Assembly: GCA_947846985.1 (NCBI GenBank)
Contig: CANTUZ010000005.1
Span: 24,462,389-24,526,388 of the forward strand
Direction: 5' to 3'
Length of the DNA: 64,000 nt
DNA from: Fratercula arctica
Taxonomy: Eukaryota > Chordata > Aves > Charadriiformes > Alcidae
The notes beneath the pieces are model-generated. The model was not told the DNA's origin and did no database searches. It saw nothing but the letters and a program-made list of their open reading frames with translations. Made by a program: the position numbers and the translations under genes. Shown one piece after another: positions 12,524 through 25,523 of this stretch; the stretch's first letter is position 1; each line of letters opens with the position of its first letter.

Positions 12524-13493
12524 GATAAAGAATCCAACCTCAAATTTTAGCTTTTACCTCCACCTGTGAATTCTAGTTTGTCTGGATTTTCTTTTATTAT
12601 TTTTGAATCATCTTCTGCATTAGTGGGAAAAAAAAAAAGTCACCATACTCACACAAACATGAAACTAGTATCCCCTCAGCTATAAAAATACAGCTGTCAC
12701 TGTTTACAAGGAGAGGACACAATAATTTTTTGTTACAGATTTGACTGGAAGTGTAAAATCTGGGGGTTTTTGACAATACTTAAAAAGAAACAACAGAGGT
12801 CAAGTTTCCTTGTTCTTATTAATTATACCTGTGCTACATGTCAGTCACTGTCAAATTTTCTTCTTTGGAGAGGGTTTCCAGCCCTCTGGCATGCATGAAA
12901 ATGTACCTGTCTTTACAACCAATCCCTGCCTGCTCCTTGTAAACTGATACCTGTGTTTTATTAGCCTTAGCGCAACACGGTCTTTTGTGGTGAAGTTATG
13001 CCTCCCCTCCTCCTTCTAATGAATAGATTCATTGTTGAAAATTTAGTGGTTAAACTTTTATTAATCTTGGCTGTCTGCGGAGATGCAGAAACTTGTTGGC
13101 TAGTCAGAAGGGAGGCTCCTTTTCATGTGGCATTACAATACAGATAGTTTTTATGAGTTTCTGTTCAGATGCCAGACTCCGAAGAGAGCGTACCCATCCC
13201 AGTCATTTTCCTGTGACTTGGGGCTCTGCGGGTGCATGCCTGGGAGGCTGATTGCTGAGCAAGTTTAACATGATCTCAAGGGAAGAAAAGAGGGAAGTTA
13301 TTTAAAGGAACTAGTGTATATTGTATAGCGAAGGGGTTTTCTACTGACTAAAAGGGCTAATTGTCTAATACAAAAATGGATGTGAGAATTACGGACACCT
13401 GAACCAATAAGGTCCAATATTTGCATTTCTGGAAGGGACAGAAGAAATAAAAATTTTGTGAAGAAAGTGAACTTTTAATGAAAACTGAAAATT

Positions 13494-13570
13494 TGAAAAA
13501 AAAAAAAACAAACACACAAACCAAACAACAAAACAACAAAAACCAACAACCAAAAAAAAAACCAACCCAA
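13494..13570. repeat. A-rich low-complexity zone with AAAC/AACC motifs
   Basis: Runs of A are mixed with CAAACA, CCAAACAAC and AACCAAC motifs for about 75 bases. It is simple sequence; no gene is associated. Confidence 0.75.
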
Positions 13571-16500
13571 AATACCCTGTGATTATCTTTGTTCAGTATT
13601 CAATTTCACCTGTAAAACAAAAAAATGGATGACTTTCGAATGAGAAAGGGTATTTTTAGTGTGATTATTTTGTTTCAGTTTTGCAAAATCTTTTGTTTTC
13701 TCTCTTTTCCCTCACTGTTCTCATCCCTAAAATAAGTCCACTATTCATGATATTAACATGCATTATACGAATATCATGCACTCAGCACATTCTTTCATCT
13801 GTGAAGTACAGCCATGCCTGTGTGGAACCTGACAACTCTTTAGCAGCACGCAGCAGCTTGACACAGTAGTCAAAAGCAAGAAAGGCTGTATCGAGCTGAA
13901 CGTCTCCTGAAGGATTCTGAGAGCGTTCACTTACAGGACACGTGAGATGCACTCAGTTTCCTTCAGGTTTAAGAGGTTTCTTCTAGGAAATGTCATATAA
14001 ACCTTGTCTTTCTTCAGTGCTGTTGTGTCACTGCTTCCCTCCACACCTTCCTCTCCCTCTCCAGACTTCTATTATGCTTCTGGTTAGTTTTAAGCTACTT
14101 GTGACAGGAAGGAGATAAAGTTTTCTCCAACTATTTGGTAGGAATAAACAGGACAGTTCAGGACAGCGGATTTCAAAGGTGATACTTGCTTTTTCTTAGG
14201 TGAGTGTTAGAGTAGGCACAGTTTTTGGATCTCTGGAAACCCATTTTCATTGAAGTAAATTTGTTTTGTAATACTGAAAAGCTACTGATTTGACATTTCA
14301 TTCTGGGCTTGTTTGCACTGCAATAAAAGGGGAGAAGTTGCAGAAAAATCAGACCCCAGCTTACATGAATGATACTCTAGAGCTTATTTTTTATATCACT
14401 ACATAGTTATGGTATAGTGATAGCCCATCCTGAAATGTAACACAAACACAGCTAACAGAGTAGAAGGCTTGAGAAGGGAGGGCTTAAAATTATTACCCAA
14501 AGTCTGTCCTACTTGAGAGTAGCCATGTCAGTGTAAATTTACCATTTTACCTTTCTCTCTGCAATCTGAGATGCATTCTGACCCTTCTGGTGTTACTGAG
14601 TTTGGGGACTATGGGCACAAAGGGTTTGTGGGTAGGCAGTAAAGAGGAAAACAGCAATGATGTGTGTATACAGTGGAGGGTAAATGTGTTACACAGCTGT
14701 TGTTTTGCTCTGTAAGGTATGAGTAATCCTTAGAGGGTGAGACCTAGGAAATACAACAGCCATGGTCTGAATGGCCTGGTGCCACCAGAGCAATTTCCTT
14801 CAAATGCTGATTCTATTCAGTGTTAACCAATAGCACATGAATCATCAGGCCAAATTCATTTCAGATGTACAATTCTCTTCATTCTATACATTTGATCACT
14901 GGCTTGGATTAGGTGAAACATGTAGAATGGTGGTACACACTTCTCATAAAAAAGTCTGCATGTGGCCATGGCTGGGGAGGATGGATGTAAATCTTCAAGT
15001 GCAAAGAGAAGCACTGGAAATTGCATGGTTGTGACTTTGATTTAATACTACAAAAAAAAAAAAGATATTAGCTAGCAGAACTGTGACAAAATGATACATA
15101 CACCCTATTTAGAATAGTCACATGAAAATAAAATCACTACTATTTTAATTGTGGTCCTTGTTGTATCTCATTTTCCAAGAGATTATCCTGAAATTATACT
15201 TTTGTATGTAACAATCATGACTGAATATGGCCGCTTTTTATCCCGTAGCAGTGAAGCTGGGTGATTACTTTGCTTTACAAGACCTGAATCTCATTCTAGA
15301 GGTAATAGACTAAAGAATATATTGAGTACACTGGGTAATTAACTAGAATTGAAGTAATTAAACAAATAGAATAAGTGGCACTTCTTGCAGGCAGAATTTG
15401 AAAAAGAATAGTAGCATGATCATAAAGAACTGTTTCAGAAGCATAGACAGGAGAGACAGAGGATTAAGACTCTTGTAAGGGGGTAAAGCACAGCAACCCT
15501 GTGGAATTATATCAGCTTTTTCTGAGTTCTAAAGAACATCTTTCCCATGTATTTGTTCCAGTTCTGCATGCAAACAGTTTTACTAACATAAGGAAAACTC
15601 AATCATCAACTCTGTGTGTAGATAACTAAATTTTACTCATATATACTCCATCTGTTAAAATGGAATTTTGTATACACATCCTCCACAGTAAGTGGGTAGT
15701 TTCCAAGGCTGTCAAATGGCTTTTAAAATGTCTTGAGACCTTGCGGCTAGGAGCTTGAATTTTATATTTGGGTGCTGAGCACCATACACTATTCTGCTGG
15801 CCATCCTGAAGAACAAGAAAGCCAAACAGCATCCAAGGACACAGTATGAAAAAACAAGGAAGGGATGTATGAGGTCATCTAATTTGAGGAGCAGCAGTTG
15901 TCTATACAAATCTCTGAATGTATAACAGGAATTGGAAATGTAGGAACTGAAGCTGAGTGACAGACTATCAAGATACATAAAATAAGTTGCATAGGCAACT
16001 TAAGTTTCTTTTGACAGGAAAATTGTTACTGTGCCGTCTTTTGCTCTTCTTGTTTAGGCCAGCTGGGGGCAAACAATAGGACCATATAGCCAGATATCTG
16101 TGAAATAGCATTCCTGAGGTTCTCAGTATTCACTTCAGAAGATACACAGGGACTGGACGAGGACTTTTCTTGCTGTGTTTCTATTATAGCCAGACACACT
16201 TTATACTGGGACCTCATAGTTTCCAGACTTGGGGCTTTCTAGAGCATCCCACGGCTCTTTGCATCTCCCTGAGCTCACTTTTCTTTCCAAATGGGCAGGT
16301 GAAGGAATTATGTGTAATCTAAGTTTCTATCCACAAGGTATGAACTTGCATTGTTGGTGTATCACAGAAAACATCTGTCTTGCAGAATGCACGTAGTGTC
16401 TGTCTGTTATTTTAGATCTTACCAAGTTAGACTGTTATCACCCTTTCTCATGGCTTGTCTGAAGTTAGGCACTTACGGGGAAAATCAGGAGAGAGGAGAT

Positions 16501-17130
16501 GAAGATGTAGGAATTGCTAAGACCAGAAGTACCAAGAGAAGCTTCATTTAGTATCCACATCACCAATTCACTGGAGTGAGCACTGTGACCTTGCATCACT
16601 ATAAGGTGGAAATTTAATTCTCTGTCTGGCAGAGACTAGAGTTTGTATATATCTAAAGCTATCAGGCTGACTACAGTTTCCACATGTTTCAGATTGTAAA
16701 TTATGATGGTTATCACTAGACTAGAGTTGGACTTAAAAAAAGGTCCTGCTTCCTATAAAAATCCAGACTTTGTAAACAATTACAGCAATATATAATTATA
16801 TAGAATAATTAAAATGAAGATTGCAATCTCTTCTTTCCTCCCCATACTTTTCTTCTGTGCTTTGTTTTTTCAACAACCATTCTAACAAAGAGGAATACTT
16901 TGAGAAAGATTTCTGGTGGATATGAATGACAGTAATTCTATTTGCTAAGGTTGACTAATACAATGGCCAGTATTTTAAAATTAACTTTGATGAGTACTTC
17001 TGTCTACAGCTGTTAATCCCTTTTTAAATGATTAATGCAACCGTCATTGAAAATCTCTAGGCAGGGATAGACTTGATTCCTAAACAAATTAAAGCTAAAT
17101 CTAAATAGAACTAACACGTCAAATATGAAT

Positions 17131-18243
17131 ATTTGGAGGACTTCAAGATCCTTAGGGCAGCAAGGAAGGTGCACAGCAAGCTCACTACTCTGGACTTCAA
17201 GAGAGCAGACTTTGGCCTCTTCAGGGGTCTGCTTGCTAGAGTACTGTGGGATAAAATCCTTGAGGGAAGAGGGACCCAAGAAAGCTGGTTAATATTCAAG
17301 GATCACTTCTTCCAAGCTCAGCAGTGATGTATCCCAACAAAGAGGAAGTTGGGAAAAACACCAGGAGGCCTGCATTCATGAACAAGGAGCTCTTGGACAA
17401 ACTCAAACTCAAAACGAAAGCCTACAGAAGGTAGAAGCAAGGACAGGTAGCCTGGGAGGAATACAGAGAAATTGTGCAAGCAGCCAGGGATCAAGTTAGG
17501 AAAGCTAAAGCCCAGACAGATTTAAATCTCACCAGGGACAACAAGGGTAGCAAGAAATGCTTCTACGGGTATGTCGGTGACAAAAGGAAGACTAGGGAAA
17601 ATGTGGGACCTCTCCAAAAGAAAACAGGAGACTTGGTCATCTGGGATATGGATAAGGCTGAGGTACTCAGTGACTTTTTTGCCTCTGTCCTCACCAGCAA
17701 GGGCTCTAAGCACACCTCCCAAATTACAGAAGGCAAAGGTCTTCTGGGCCTGGGAGAATGAGGAACTGCCCACTGTAGGAAAAGATCAGGTTCGAGACCA
17801 TCTGAGGAACATGAAGGCACTCAAGTCCATGGGACCTGATGAGATTTATCTGCAAGTCCTGAGGGAACTGGCAGACGAAGTTGCCAAAACACTATCTGTC
17901 ATAATTGAAAAGTCGTGGCAGTCCAGTGAAGTTCCCACTGACTGGGAAAGGGGAAACATAACCCCCAGATTTAAAAAAGGAAAAAAAGGAAGACCTGGAG
18001 AACTACAGGCCAGTCAGTCTCACCTCTGTGCACGGCAAGATCATGGAGCAGATCCTCGTGAAAACTATGCTAGAGGTACATGGAAAATAAGGAGGTGATT
18101 GGTGACAGCCAATATGGCTGCACTAAGGGCAAATTGTGCCTGACAAACTTGGTGACCTTCTACGACAGCGTTACAGCATTGGTGGATAAGGGAAGAGCAA
18201 CTGACATCACCTACCTGGACTTGTGCAAAACATTTGACATAAC
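17131..18243 (+). mobile_element. CR1 LINE internal fragment (ORF2 linker to RT motif A), both ends missing
   Basis: This is a largely continuous plus-strand match to CR1 ORF2 from the region after the endonuclease domain, through the stretch encoding KRADFGLFRG, to the reverse-transcriptase motif encoding YLDLCKTFD. It stops abruptly at about 18243, so motif C (YADD), the C-terminus, the 3' untranslated region and the octamer tail are absent. CR1 copies normally lose the 5' end and keep the 3' end, so the missing 3' end is unusual and points to a later deletion, a rearrangement or interrupted integration. Similarity to the CR1 consensus is high, suggesting a younger copy than 10929-11243. 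Confidence 0.93.
17133..18243 (+). pseudogene. Broken CR1 ORF2 (endonuclease/reverse-transcriptase polyprotein) remnant
   Basis: CR1 ORF2 encodes the endonuclease and reverse transcriptase used for target-primed retrotransposition. The first readable piece (17133-17327) ends at a TGA where the family has CGA (Arg), a CpG-type decay. Reading then shifts by one base at about 17352, and a TAG at 17432-17434 replaces an expected Trp codon. The next piece, from 17474, includes RDQVRKAKA and [15 protein letters not shown] second shift lies near 17735-17752, after which [17 protein letters not shown] and SMGPDEIYLQVLRELADEV are read. A third shift falls in the A-rich run near 17985, just after RFKKGKK, and the last piece (from 18080) carries [11 protein letters not shown] motif A. 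It cannot make a working protein. Confidence 0.92.
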
Positions 18244-19710
18244 ACCAGATTTGCTAAGATACTTGGGTTACCATGTATACAGATATGTTGTTAGCAGTAT
18301 TTTTAAACAATGTGATGTGAATACTGGTGTTCAGGGCCCTGCATAGGAACATGTCTTTGAAGGATCTTGCTATTTGAAACCTTTTATGTCCAAATCCTTT
18401 TATGAAGCTGGATGATTCTTCATAGCATTACAGCCAACAAAAGAATAGGGCACTTCTATAATCCCTTGTCAGTTTTTGAAGTATTACAAGAAAATATGAC
18501 ACAGGTATGTACCGTACTAAGTTTTTTAAAAGGGCCTGATTTATTTTTTTTGCAAGGAGAGCAGCTGTAGCATTTATGGATACGTACACTCTGTGAGATG
18601 CAAGTTAATCACATTTTAGGGTGCCACCTGATCTTTACAAAGTAAACCTCCTTCCAAAGTCAGTGGAGCAGAACTGATTGGGTCCATTACGGTAATTTTT
18701 GCTTTTCTCTAGGAGATACTAAACTTCATGGACTTTCAATAGGTTCCGGTAAGGAAAAATCCTCTCTGGACATAAATTGCACAGTTGGCAGCTGAGACAA
18801 GTTGAACATGGTTTCTGCTGTCTCAGTCAAAACAATATTCCTTTGGTAGAATTTTAAGTATCCCAGATGAACTGTGTTGAAAATTTAATTCTCACTGAAG
18901 TTGAGGGAATTGCCTTCTACTTATTAGTTCAACCATGAAACAGCTTCACTGTTTTAAAACCACAGGTACACATTGCTATTTTTGCAGAGCAAATATGATT
19001 GTAGTAAGAACTTTAATTTTCATACATAATTCTTTTTTTCCTCAAAATCTTTTACTAAGAAAAAAAAAATAAAATCTATAACTGTTGACACTGAAAAGTG
19101 ACTTTTTTTCCCTCCCTTTTCCTTATATTGGTTTAGGAAGTTATATATTTTCTTCTTCCTGATGCTTTTGGCCTAAACTTTCAGAAGGGACTCTAGAAGA
19201 AAGGAAAGTAGAAAAGAGCGAAAATCAAAGTGTGAAAAATAAAGATTCCAATGCATATGATAAAGATTGCATTAAGTTTTTAAAATAAGTTAAAACTCTT
19301 CCCTTATTCAAACCCTGTGAAAGTAACTATAAAATTCTTTATTTTGTTGGTGTTTCTATAGAATTCATTTCAGAATTTAGACATTAACTTGTCTTCTTTT
19401 ACTAGTTTTACATAAATAAAATCAAATAAAACAGAACTTTCTATACTTCATATATTAAAATGTGTGATTTTTATTGTTTCATTTATTCAATTGTATTTTT
19501 TTCTGTAAGTTTTTTTTTAATTTTATAGCAGAATTCTTATTATTTTATAGCAGTTTTTCTCTACTCCATGCTGATATGTAAAGCACTGTTCATGAATTGT
19601 TCATGAAAGTATTTACTGTCATCCACGATTCTCATCCAAATACAAGAAAAATTGAAAACTGATGTCAAAAACAGAGAAAAGTGTGAAATGCTACAGAATT
19701 TTACCTATTT
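18244..19710. other. Unique AT-rich sequence, no feature seen
   Basis: This stretch separates two CR1 copies that point in opposite directions. I see no gene, RNA or repeat beyond short A and T runs. Confidence 0.5.
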
Positions 19711-20232
19711 AGAATCATAGAATCGTCTAGGTTGGAAGGGATATTTAGGATCATCAAGTCCAACTATCAACATAACACTGGCAAAACCACCACTAAAACA
19801 TGCCCCTAAGTGCCACATATATCCATCTCTTAAATAACTGTAAGGATGGTGACTCAACCACTTCCCTGGGTAGACTGTTCCAACACTTGATAACCCTTTC
19901 AGTGAAAAATTTTTTCCTAATATCCAATCTAAACCTCCCCTGGCATAACTTGAGGCCATTTCTTCTTGTCCTATTGCTTGTTACCTGGGAGAAGAGACTG
20001 ACCCCCACTTCCCTACAGCTTCCTTTCAGGTAGTTATACAGAGTGATAACGTCTCCCCTCAGCCTCCTTTTCTCCATACTAAACAACCCCAGTTTGCTCA
20101 GCCCCTCTTCATAAAACTTGTGCTCTAGACCCCTCACCAGACTCATTGCCCTTCTTTGGACGTGTTCCAGCACCTCAGTGTCTTTCTTGTAGTGAGGGGC
20201 CCCAAACTGGACGCAGCATTCAGGGTGGGGCC
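19711..20232 (-). mobile_element. CR1 LINE 3'-end fragment
   Basis: On the plus strand it begins AGAATCATAGAATCGTCTAG and GGTTGGAAGGGATATTTAGG, the reverse complement of the CR1 3' end with two octamer-like tail units. It then runs through the 3' untranslated region and the ORF2 C-terminus and ends near the GGTGGGGCC at 20232. The element is 5'-truncated, as is usual for CR1. Its 3' part shares the subfamily words of the copies at 38790 and 59481, so these three likely belong to one subfamily. Confidence 0.93.
19793..20232 (-). pseudogene. CR1 ORF2 C-terminal remnant, frame still open
   Basis: On the minus strand a single open frame covers the CR1 ORF2 C-terminus. It contains [84 protein letters not shown] and [15 protein letters not shown], all hallmark CR1 C-terminal motifs. 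The frame begins upstream (to 20314) in non-CR1 sequence, so its first residues are not part of the element. The RT catalytic motifs are absent. It is not a functional gene; frame retention suggests a relatively young copy. Confidence 0.9.
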
Positions 20233-23200
20233 ATTTAGCATTGCTGCCTATGAAGTTAGAGCTTGTTTTTAGTATATAGCTACTATAGTAGTCTCCTTTG
20301 ATTTCACCCATCACACGGTGGCTAAAACTAGATTCTTCTTACCAATGATATTCTAACACTTTGCATTCTGTGCCCTGCAGATGACTTGTACTTTGACTAG
20401 AGATTTAATTTTGAATATTGGCCTATCCTGCCTTAGTATGAGACCACCTGTGAGCGATGCAGGTGGTTTAGATTGGGTTGACTGGCTCATCAATCTTTCT
20501 GTGAAATAGCATAGCTTGTATTTATTTATAAATATGTCTGATGATGAGATTTATATTTTCCTGGCCTAGTTTTAGCATGCAGGAAAAACCCTGAGAAATC
20601 AAGAACTGACTATACTTTTTTTTGCTCTGTTATTTATAATTAACTGTATTTTAAGAAAAAGGTCTAGGAGAGAGAAATTAACAGCAATACTATCATAAAC
20701 TACTAGCATACTTTAAATAATGCCAAGATAAACTACATGATGCATATCTTGTTAGTTCCAGTTATGCATAGAAGTGATGGTTTACACAGAATTATTTGCT
20801 TGTTTTAATCAAACGTGCTATTGGTCAGGCAAATCTGTGGTTCAGTAGGGGAAACTGGCAGGAGGATTTTTTTTTTACACCAAGGATTGTGTTTCCACTT
20901 TCAACCTGCTCTTCCTCCTACCACTACAAAAAAAGAGCATTCTACTGCTCAGAAGTCAGAAGGCACAACATTAATCTCTGTGAAAAAAATCTCAGCTGAA
21001 GATCTTCTAAGAAGGTTTAACTTTAACTCCAGCATCTGAGGAGCATATAATGAATGGCTGGTGACCTATTTTTTGCTCTTTAAATCTTTATGAATTGTGC
21101 CCTAAATCTCAAAGTCATCTACAACGTGCTTTCTAAGACAGTTGAAAAATACAGAATTGGAATGAGGGCAAGACTGTAGTGTCACATTGTTCAAAAGGAA
21201 AATATTGTATTGTACAAATTTCTGGGATAATAGCAATACCTTTTGTTGGCTTTGAAATAAAGGTCCCAGTGAACATTTACTGTTCAAATGTCAAATGAAG
21301 GGTTTCTGAAATCCCACAAGTTTCATCTCCACATTTTTACTTCATAGTCTGATGAAAAGTCATATAGAAATGGAAAAGGTTTCACATCTGATACAGAGAT
21401 CTTTTAACCCCAGACGTAGCTACAGCCTATGAAGAGTAATCCAGTGTCCCTGGTGTATCCTGCACAGGGAAAGCAGGGTAAGACAAAAGAATATGTGGAA
21501 AGTCTGAGGCTTTTTTAATAATTTACTGATGGAATTGCAACAACCCAATGAGATTAACGGATTGAGACAGGCTTTCCCAATGCTTATCATCACTTCTGGC
21601 ATCACATCAATTAGCTAAACCCAGCTGTGACAAACAACCAAGTGTCATTTTAACTAAGTAAAGTAAGAAAATGAAAGATTGTCTTTCTTTTACAACTCTG
21701 TTCAGCTGTTCAGCCTTGTCCATCAAAGTGTATAAACTCACCCTATACTTCAAAACACAAGTGCAATAGGACTTAAGCAACTACTTGCAAGTGAGCACAT
21801 GGTTAGTTTTGCAGTGTACAGACACACTTCAAATACTTTGCTGAAAGAGAACTGTTATGCAGCAGTGTCACACCAGCCAGATAGAAGGTGTAAAATTTTA
21901 AGAAAAATTATAGCTAAATTAGATTTAAAAAAAAAAAAAAAAAAAAAAAGAAAAGAAAAAGTGATGAAATAAATTATAAAACAACAGTAGGGTTATTTTT
22001 AACCATTTTAAGAAAATTGGTTAATTTAGCACTTGAATGTAAATACGCCTTCTCCACATGCCAAGAAATGTCAAATGAGTGTGGTATAATTATTCTGACA
22101 CTATTCAAGTGTTATTCTGTTCATTCTAAACACAATCCTATGTTTTTCATGAGATAATGTGGTAGACAGATTGAAAAAAAATCTTCCTAGCACCGATATA
22201 ATCCAACATTAATAGGTACTGGATTATTATAACAAGTTACATATGTCTTATGTGTATTTAAAAATAAAACAAAACCCAACATAAGCGAAGAATGTAAGAC
22301 TTACAGTTTAAAATGATGAATTGTCCCCTGTCTATCTAGATCTGGTAGAAATTGAACTACAAGAGCGCTAGCAATGTTTAGTGCATTCTGTGCTCCTCTA
22401 TACCATTCTTCAGTTGTCCCAACATTATAGACCTACTTTAACTTTGAGACCACTATAAGGAACCAAGAGCATGAAAAGAAGTTAGTTTTCTGAAGGTCAT
22501 TGTGTCCTCTCTGCTGAGATCATTAGTAATGCAGCCAGTATGTGTTGTAGTGATAAAGACTGAAATGTAGGTAATTGGCACCTTCAGCAACACATTATAC
22601 CTCAAGTAGAATTCATAGGACCAAATAGTTCATATATTCTCCAGATTTTCTTACCATATAGCTTTCTTACACATAATTGGTGTGAGATGGGGTGCTGGCT
22701 AACTCTTTATATTGGTTATACATTTCTCCCTAAAAACATGACTGAACACTGTGGAGACAAGGCATATTTGTAGCTGCTGATAGACTGTCAATAAATAATA
22801 GAAGGAAAAGATAGGAGCTTTTCCTGTTATTTTTTTTTTTATCTGAATACCATCAAGGAAGTTTGCCATTAGGAGACCCCTTAATATGTCTCCCTGTGTT
22901 GCGCTTAGACACTTCCATACATTTAGGGAAAAACAAAAAGCAAACAAAAAAAAAATCCCAAACAAACAAAAATGGTTTTAGGTTGTGCTACCAGATTGAG
23001 TCTGAAAATTAAGTGTATCACTGTGCATATACTCCTCATACCTCCACCAGCTCATGTAGATCATGAATAGAAGGCAAGATATCGATCATGTTAGAATCCC
23101 AGGAATAAAAGTTACTAGAAAAGAAAACCTGGTGATGACGATAACATCTTTGTTCAAATCAAAACAGTGATGGACAGGTTGCTAATGCATTAAGATTTCT

Positions 23201-24888
23201 AATTTGATGGATATGCCATTCTGCAAGTTGGTGGTTCAACATTAACTTTAATAGAAAGAGACATCTTACTGCTGTGCCTCACTTTTAAAAGGATTACCAT
23301 AGCTGCCTATACTAGGCACTTAAATTGGACTGAAAGAAGTGCCATATCCATCCATCATAACCAAATGACAGATTTTCATCAGTTCTTAACAAAATTGAAT
23401 TGCTTGGATAGTCTGCTGAGATAAATTTAATGCTCTTTGGGAAAAAGAGTATTCTTGGCCTTGGCAGCTGAATGTCAACCATGGAAGAAGTGTTCATAGA
23501 GCAGCAATTTACTGCATAGTGAAGCCCCTAAATCTAATGGCATTGTTCTTTTCCTACAGTTTTTTAGTTGCTTTTCTTTTCACTTTTACATTTTCTAAGA
23601 AGATATTATTTTTCCATGGTTTTCAATATGATTTGATTTTTTGTAAAATCTGCTTTAAAAGAAGGTAAGAAAAGGAAATTCTGCCTTAGCTCTGTTGTTA
23701 ACTGCATCTAAAGTTAATCATGGAAAGAATACCAGAAATCAAGTAGAAATTTGTGATCTTAGAACTGGACAAAAAGTGGACAGGAAAGTGAACAATGCTA
23801 TGTGTCTCTCCCACTGTCTTCCTCTGACATAAATTTAATATTTTCAAACACATGCTCATCCATATAAAACCAAGCTTGAACCAATTCCAAGAACTTAAAT
23901 CAAGCACTGGATTTTAATTTAATTGTTAAAATAGACTGTTATTCCACCTGATTCTGGATTTCCGATAATTACTGGACCTAGTAAGAGATAAATATCCCAC
24001 TTAACGTTTAAAGAGGTTATCCCAAAGTGCTCCCATCCTAACATGGCAGAGATGTTATGTGTGGCATACCTTGTAAGGAACATGATCTGTTCTTTGGGAC
24101 CTCTAAGACAATTCTCCAAGTTAAAATAATTCTATTATTCCACTGTCTTACGTCAGGATTGATCTCAATGCTCAGACTTCAGATAATACAGAAGAGGGTA
24201 TCCAGCATACAAAGGCATAAAGAAGGAATACTTCCAATGAATTTCATTAGTTAGCTAAAAATGTGAAGGAGGTCAAAACCAGGACAAGATCTTATGATAA
24301 ACATTCAAACATTACGTGTTCCACCCAATGGAGCAGAACGAGGAGGACAAGTTTCAAGAAAGTATGGCAGGGAGGTAAATTTTAGTAGGTCTTTTGGTCA
24401 AAAAGCTAGTGTTATTTTTCTACTGTGCTTTGAAAAATCTAAATTTAAAAGCAAAATGAAGTATTTAAAAATATTGATGTAATATTTTACTATTGCCAGC
24501 TATAAACCACAGTATCTTTTTTTATGTGCAAATAATATTGGAAATATTCAAAAAATGTTAACAGATCAAATTAATGTGCAAGAGGAGATATGCCTCCTTA
24601 AATTACCAGAATTTATGCAAAAAACCCTGTATTTTATGGGGTAATATCTCTGAGATCTATCTGAGAGATGTGCAGAACTTCAAGACCTACACAATGATAC
24701 TGCGATTTTGTTAATTTTAAATCTGAACAAGTTTTTTTTTCTTTAGATATATTTTTTTAATCCCCTGTTCTTTTCTGGGATACACATTCCTCATGTTGTC
24801 CCACATCTCACATTAACATCCTGGAAGATTTTGAGGTTTACAACAGAAGGGTAATTTAGTAACATAAGCTATATATAGAAAAGACAAT
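20233..24888. other. Unique AT-rich intergenic sequence
   Basis: Only chance frames under 90 codons occur. It includes a 23-A run at 21927-21949 and an A-rich CAAACAAA zone at about 22930-22972. I recognise no gene or interspersed repeat. Confidence 0.5.
21927..21949. repeat. Poly(A) tract of 23 bases
   Basis: An uninterrupted A run followed by GAAAAGAAAAAG. No retroposed gene body is recognisable upstream. Confidence 0.9.
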
Positions 24889-25004
24889 TCAATGAAGAAT
24901 AGATTCTGAAAATGAGTTTGAGTTATCAGAAAATGTCCTACTTTATTATTTCTCATATATTTTCTGACAACTCAAACTCATTTTCAGAATCTCTTCTTCA
25001 TTGA
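24889..25004. repeat. Near-perfect 46-bp inverted repeat with 24-bp loop
   Basis: The left arm 24889-24934 and the right arm 24959-25004 are reverse complements at 44 of 46 positions, around a 24-base spacer (24935-24958). The arms begin TCAATGAAGAA and share the core ATTCTGAAAATGAGTTTGAG. Weaker pairing continues a few bases outward (AGACAAT against AGATAGC). A transcript of either strand could fold into a long hairpin, with the minus strand turning one mismatch into a G-U pair. I do not recognise a known repeat family or microRNA. It could be a fold-back duplication from replication template switching, a small palindromic element, or a hairpin RNA precursor. Confidence 0.9.
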
Positions 25005-25523
25005 GCTATCTGTCTGTTCTATGAGCTTTAGCCAAGAAAAACTTCCAAGCATGCTTCTTTCTTGGTAAATTCACTAGTTTAAATTTCTGCATTAAAGGCA
25101 GTCATATTCCTGTTGAAGTGTGTTTGGATTAAGACCCATTTCCAGTAAAGTTTGAGTGTAACTTATTGAATATCAGTGGAAAAATAATGCTTCTACTAGG
25201 TACCAAAAATACCAGGATCATCCAGAGAAGGAGCTGTCCTCATTCATTCCATACAGGTGAATGAAATTATTTTATTGTTAAGTGCAATCATAAAATGTTC
25301 AAAATCCATGTAGTTTAACCAACTGGGTAAAAAATCTATTCTTCTCTGGACAGTAACTTCCACTACTACCATTATTTGAACTTAAATAAAAAATATTTGT
25401 TGTACCAGCACTTTAATAAAGAAGCTTGTACTAAGTCTGTAGTCTACCTGTTCCATATAATGTTGAATGTGCATAGTTAAATCAACCTCCTAATATCGTC
25501 ATCTTTTGACAAGAACCTTCAAA
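25005..25523. other. Unique AT-rich sequence, no feature seen
   Basis: This is a short gap between the inverted repeat and the next CR1 copy. I see no gene or repeat in it. Confidence 0.5.

Larger units (their letters stand above)
11244..17130. other. Unique AT-rich intergenic sequence
   Basis: No gene or recognised interspersed repeat is seen in this 5.9-kb stretch. It contains a 26-T run at 12498-12523, an A-rich low-complexity zone at about 13494-13570 and a (A)n run near 15051. The longest frame is about 100 codons and resembles nothing known. Confidence 0.5.

Noticed and set aside
17522..17820. Minus-strand frames of 83-85 codons opposite the CR1 at 17131
   Set aside because: These are antisense shadows of CR1 ORF2, whose family motifs are on the plus strand.
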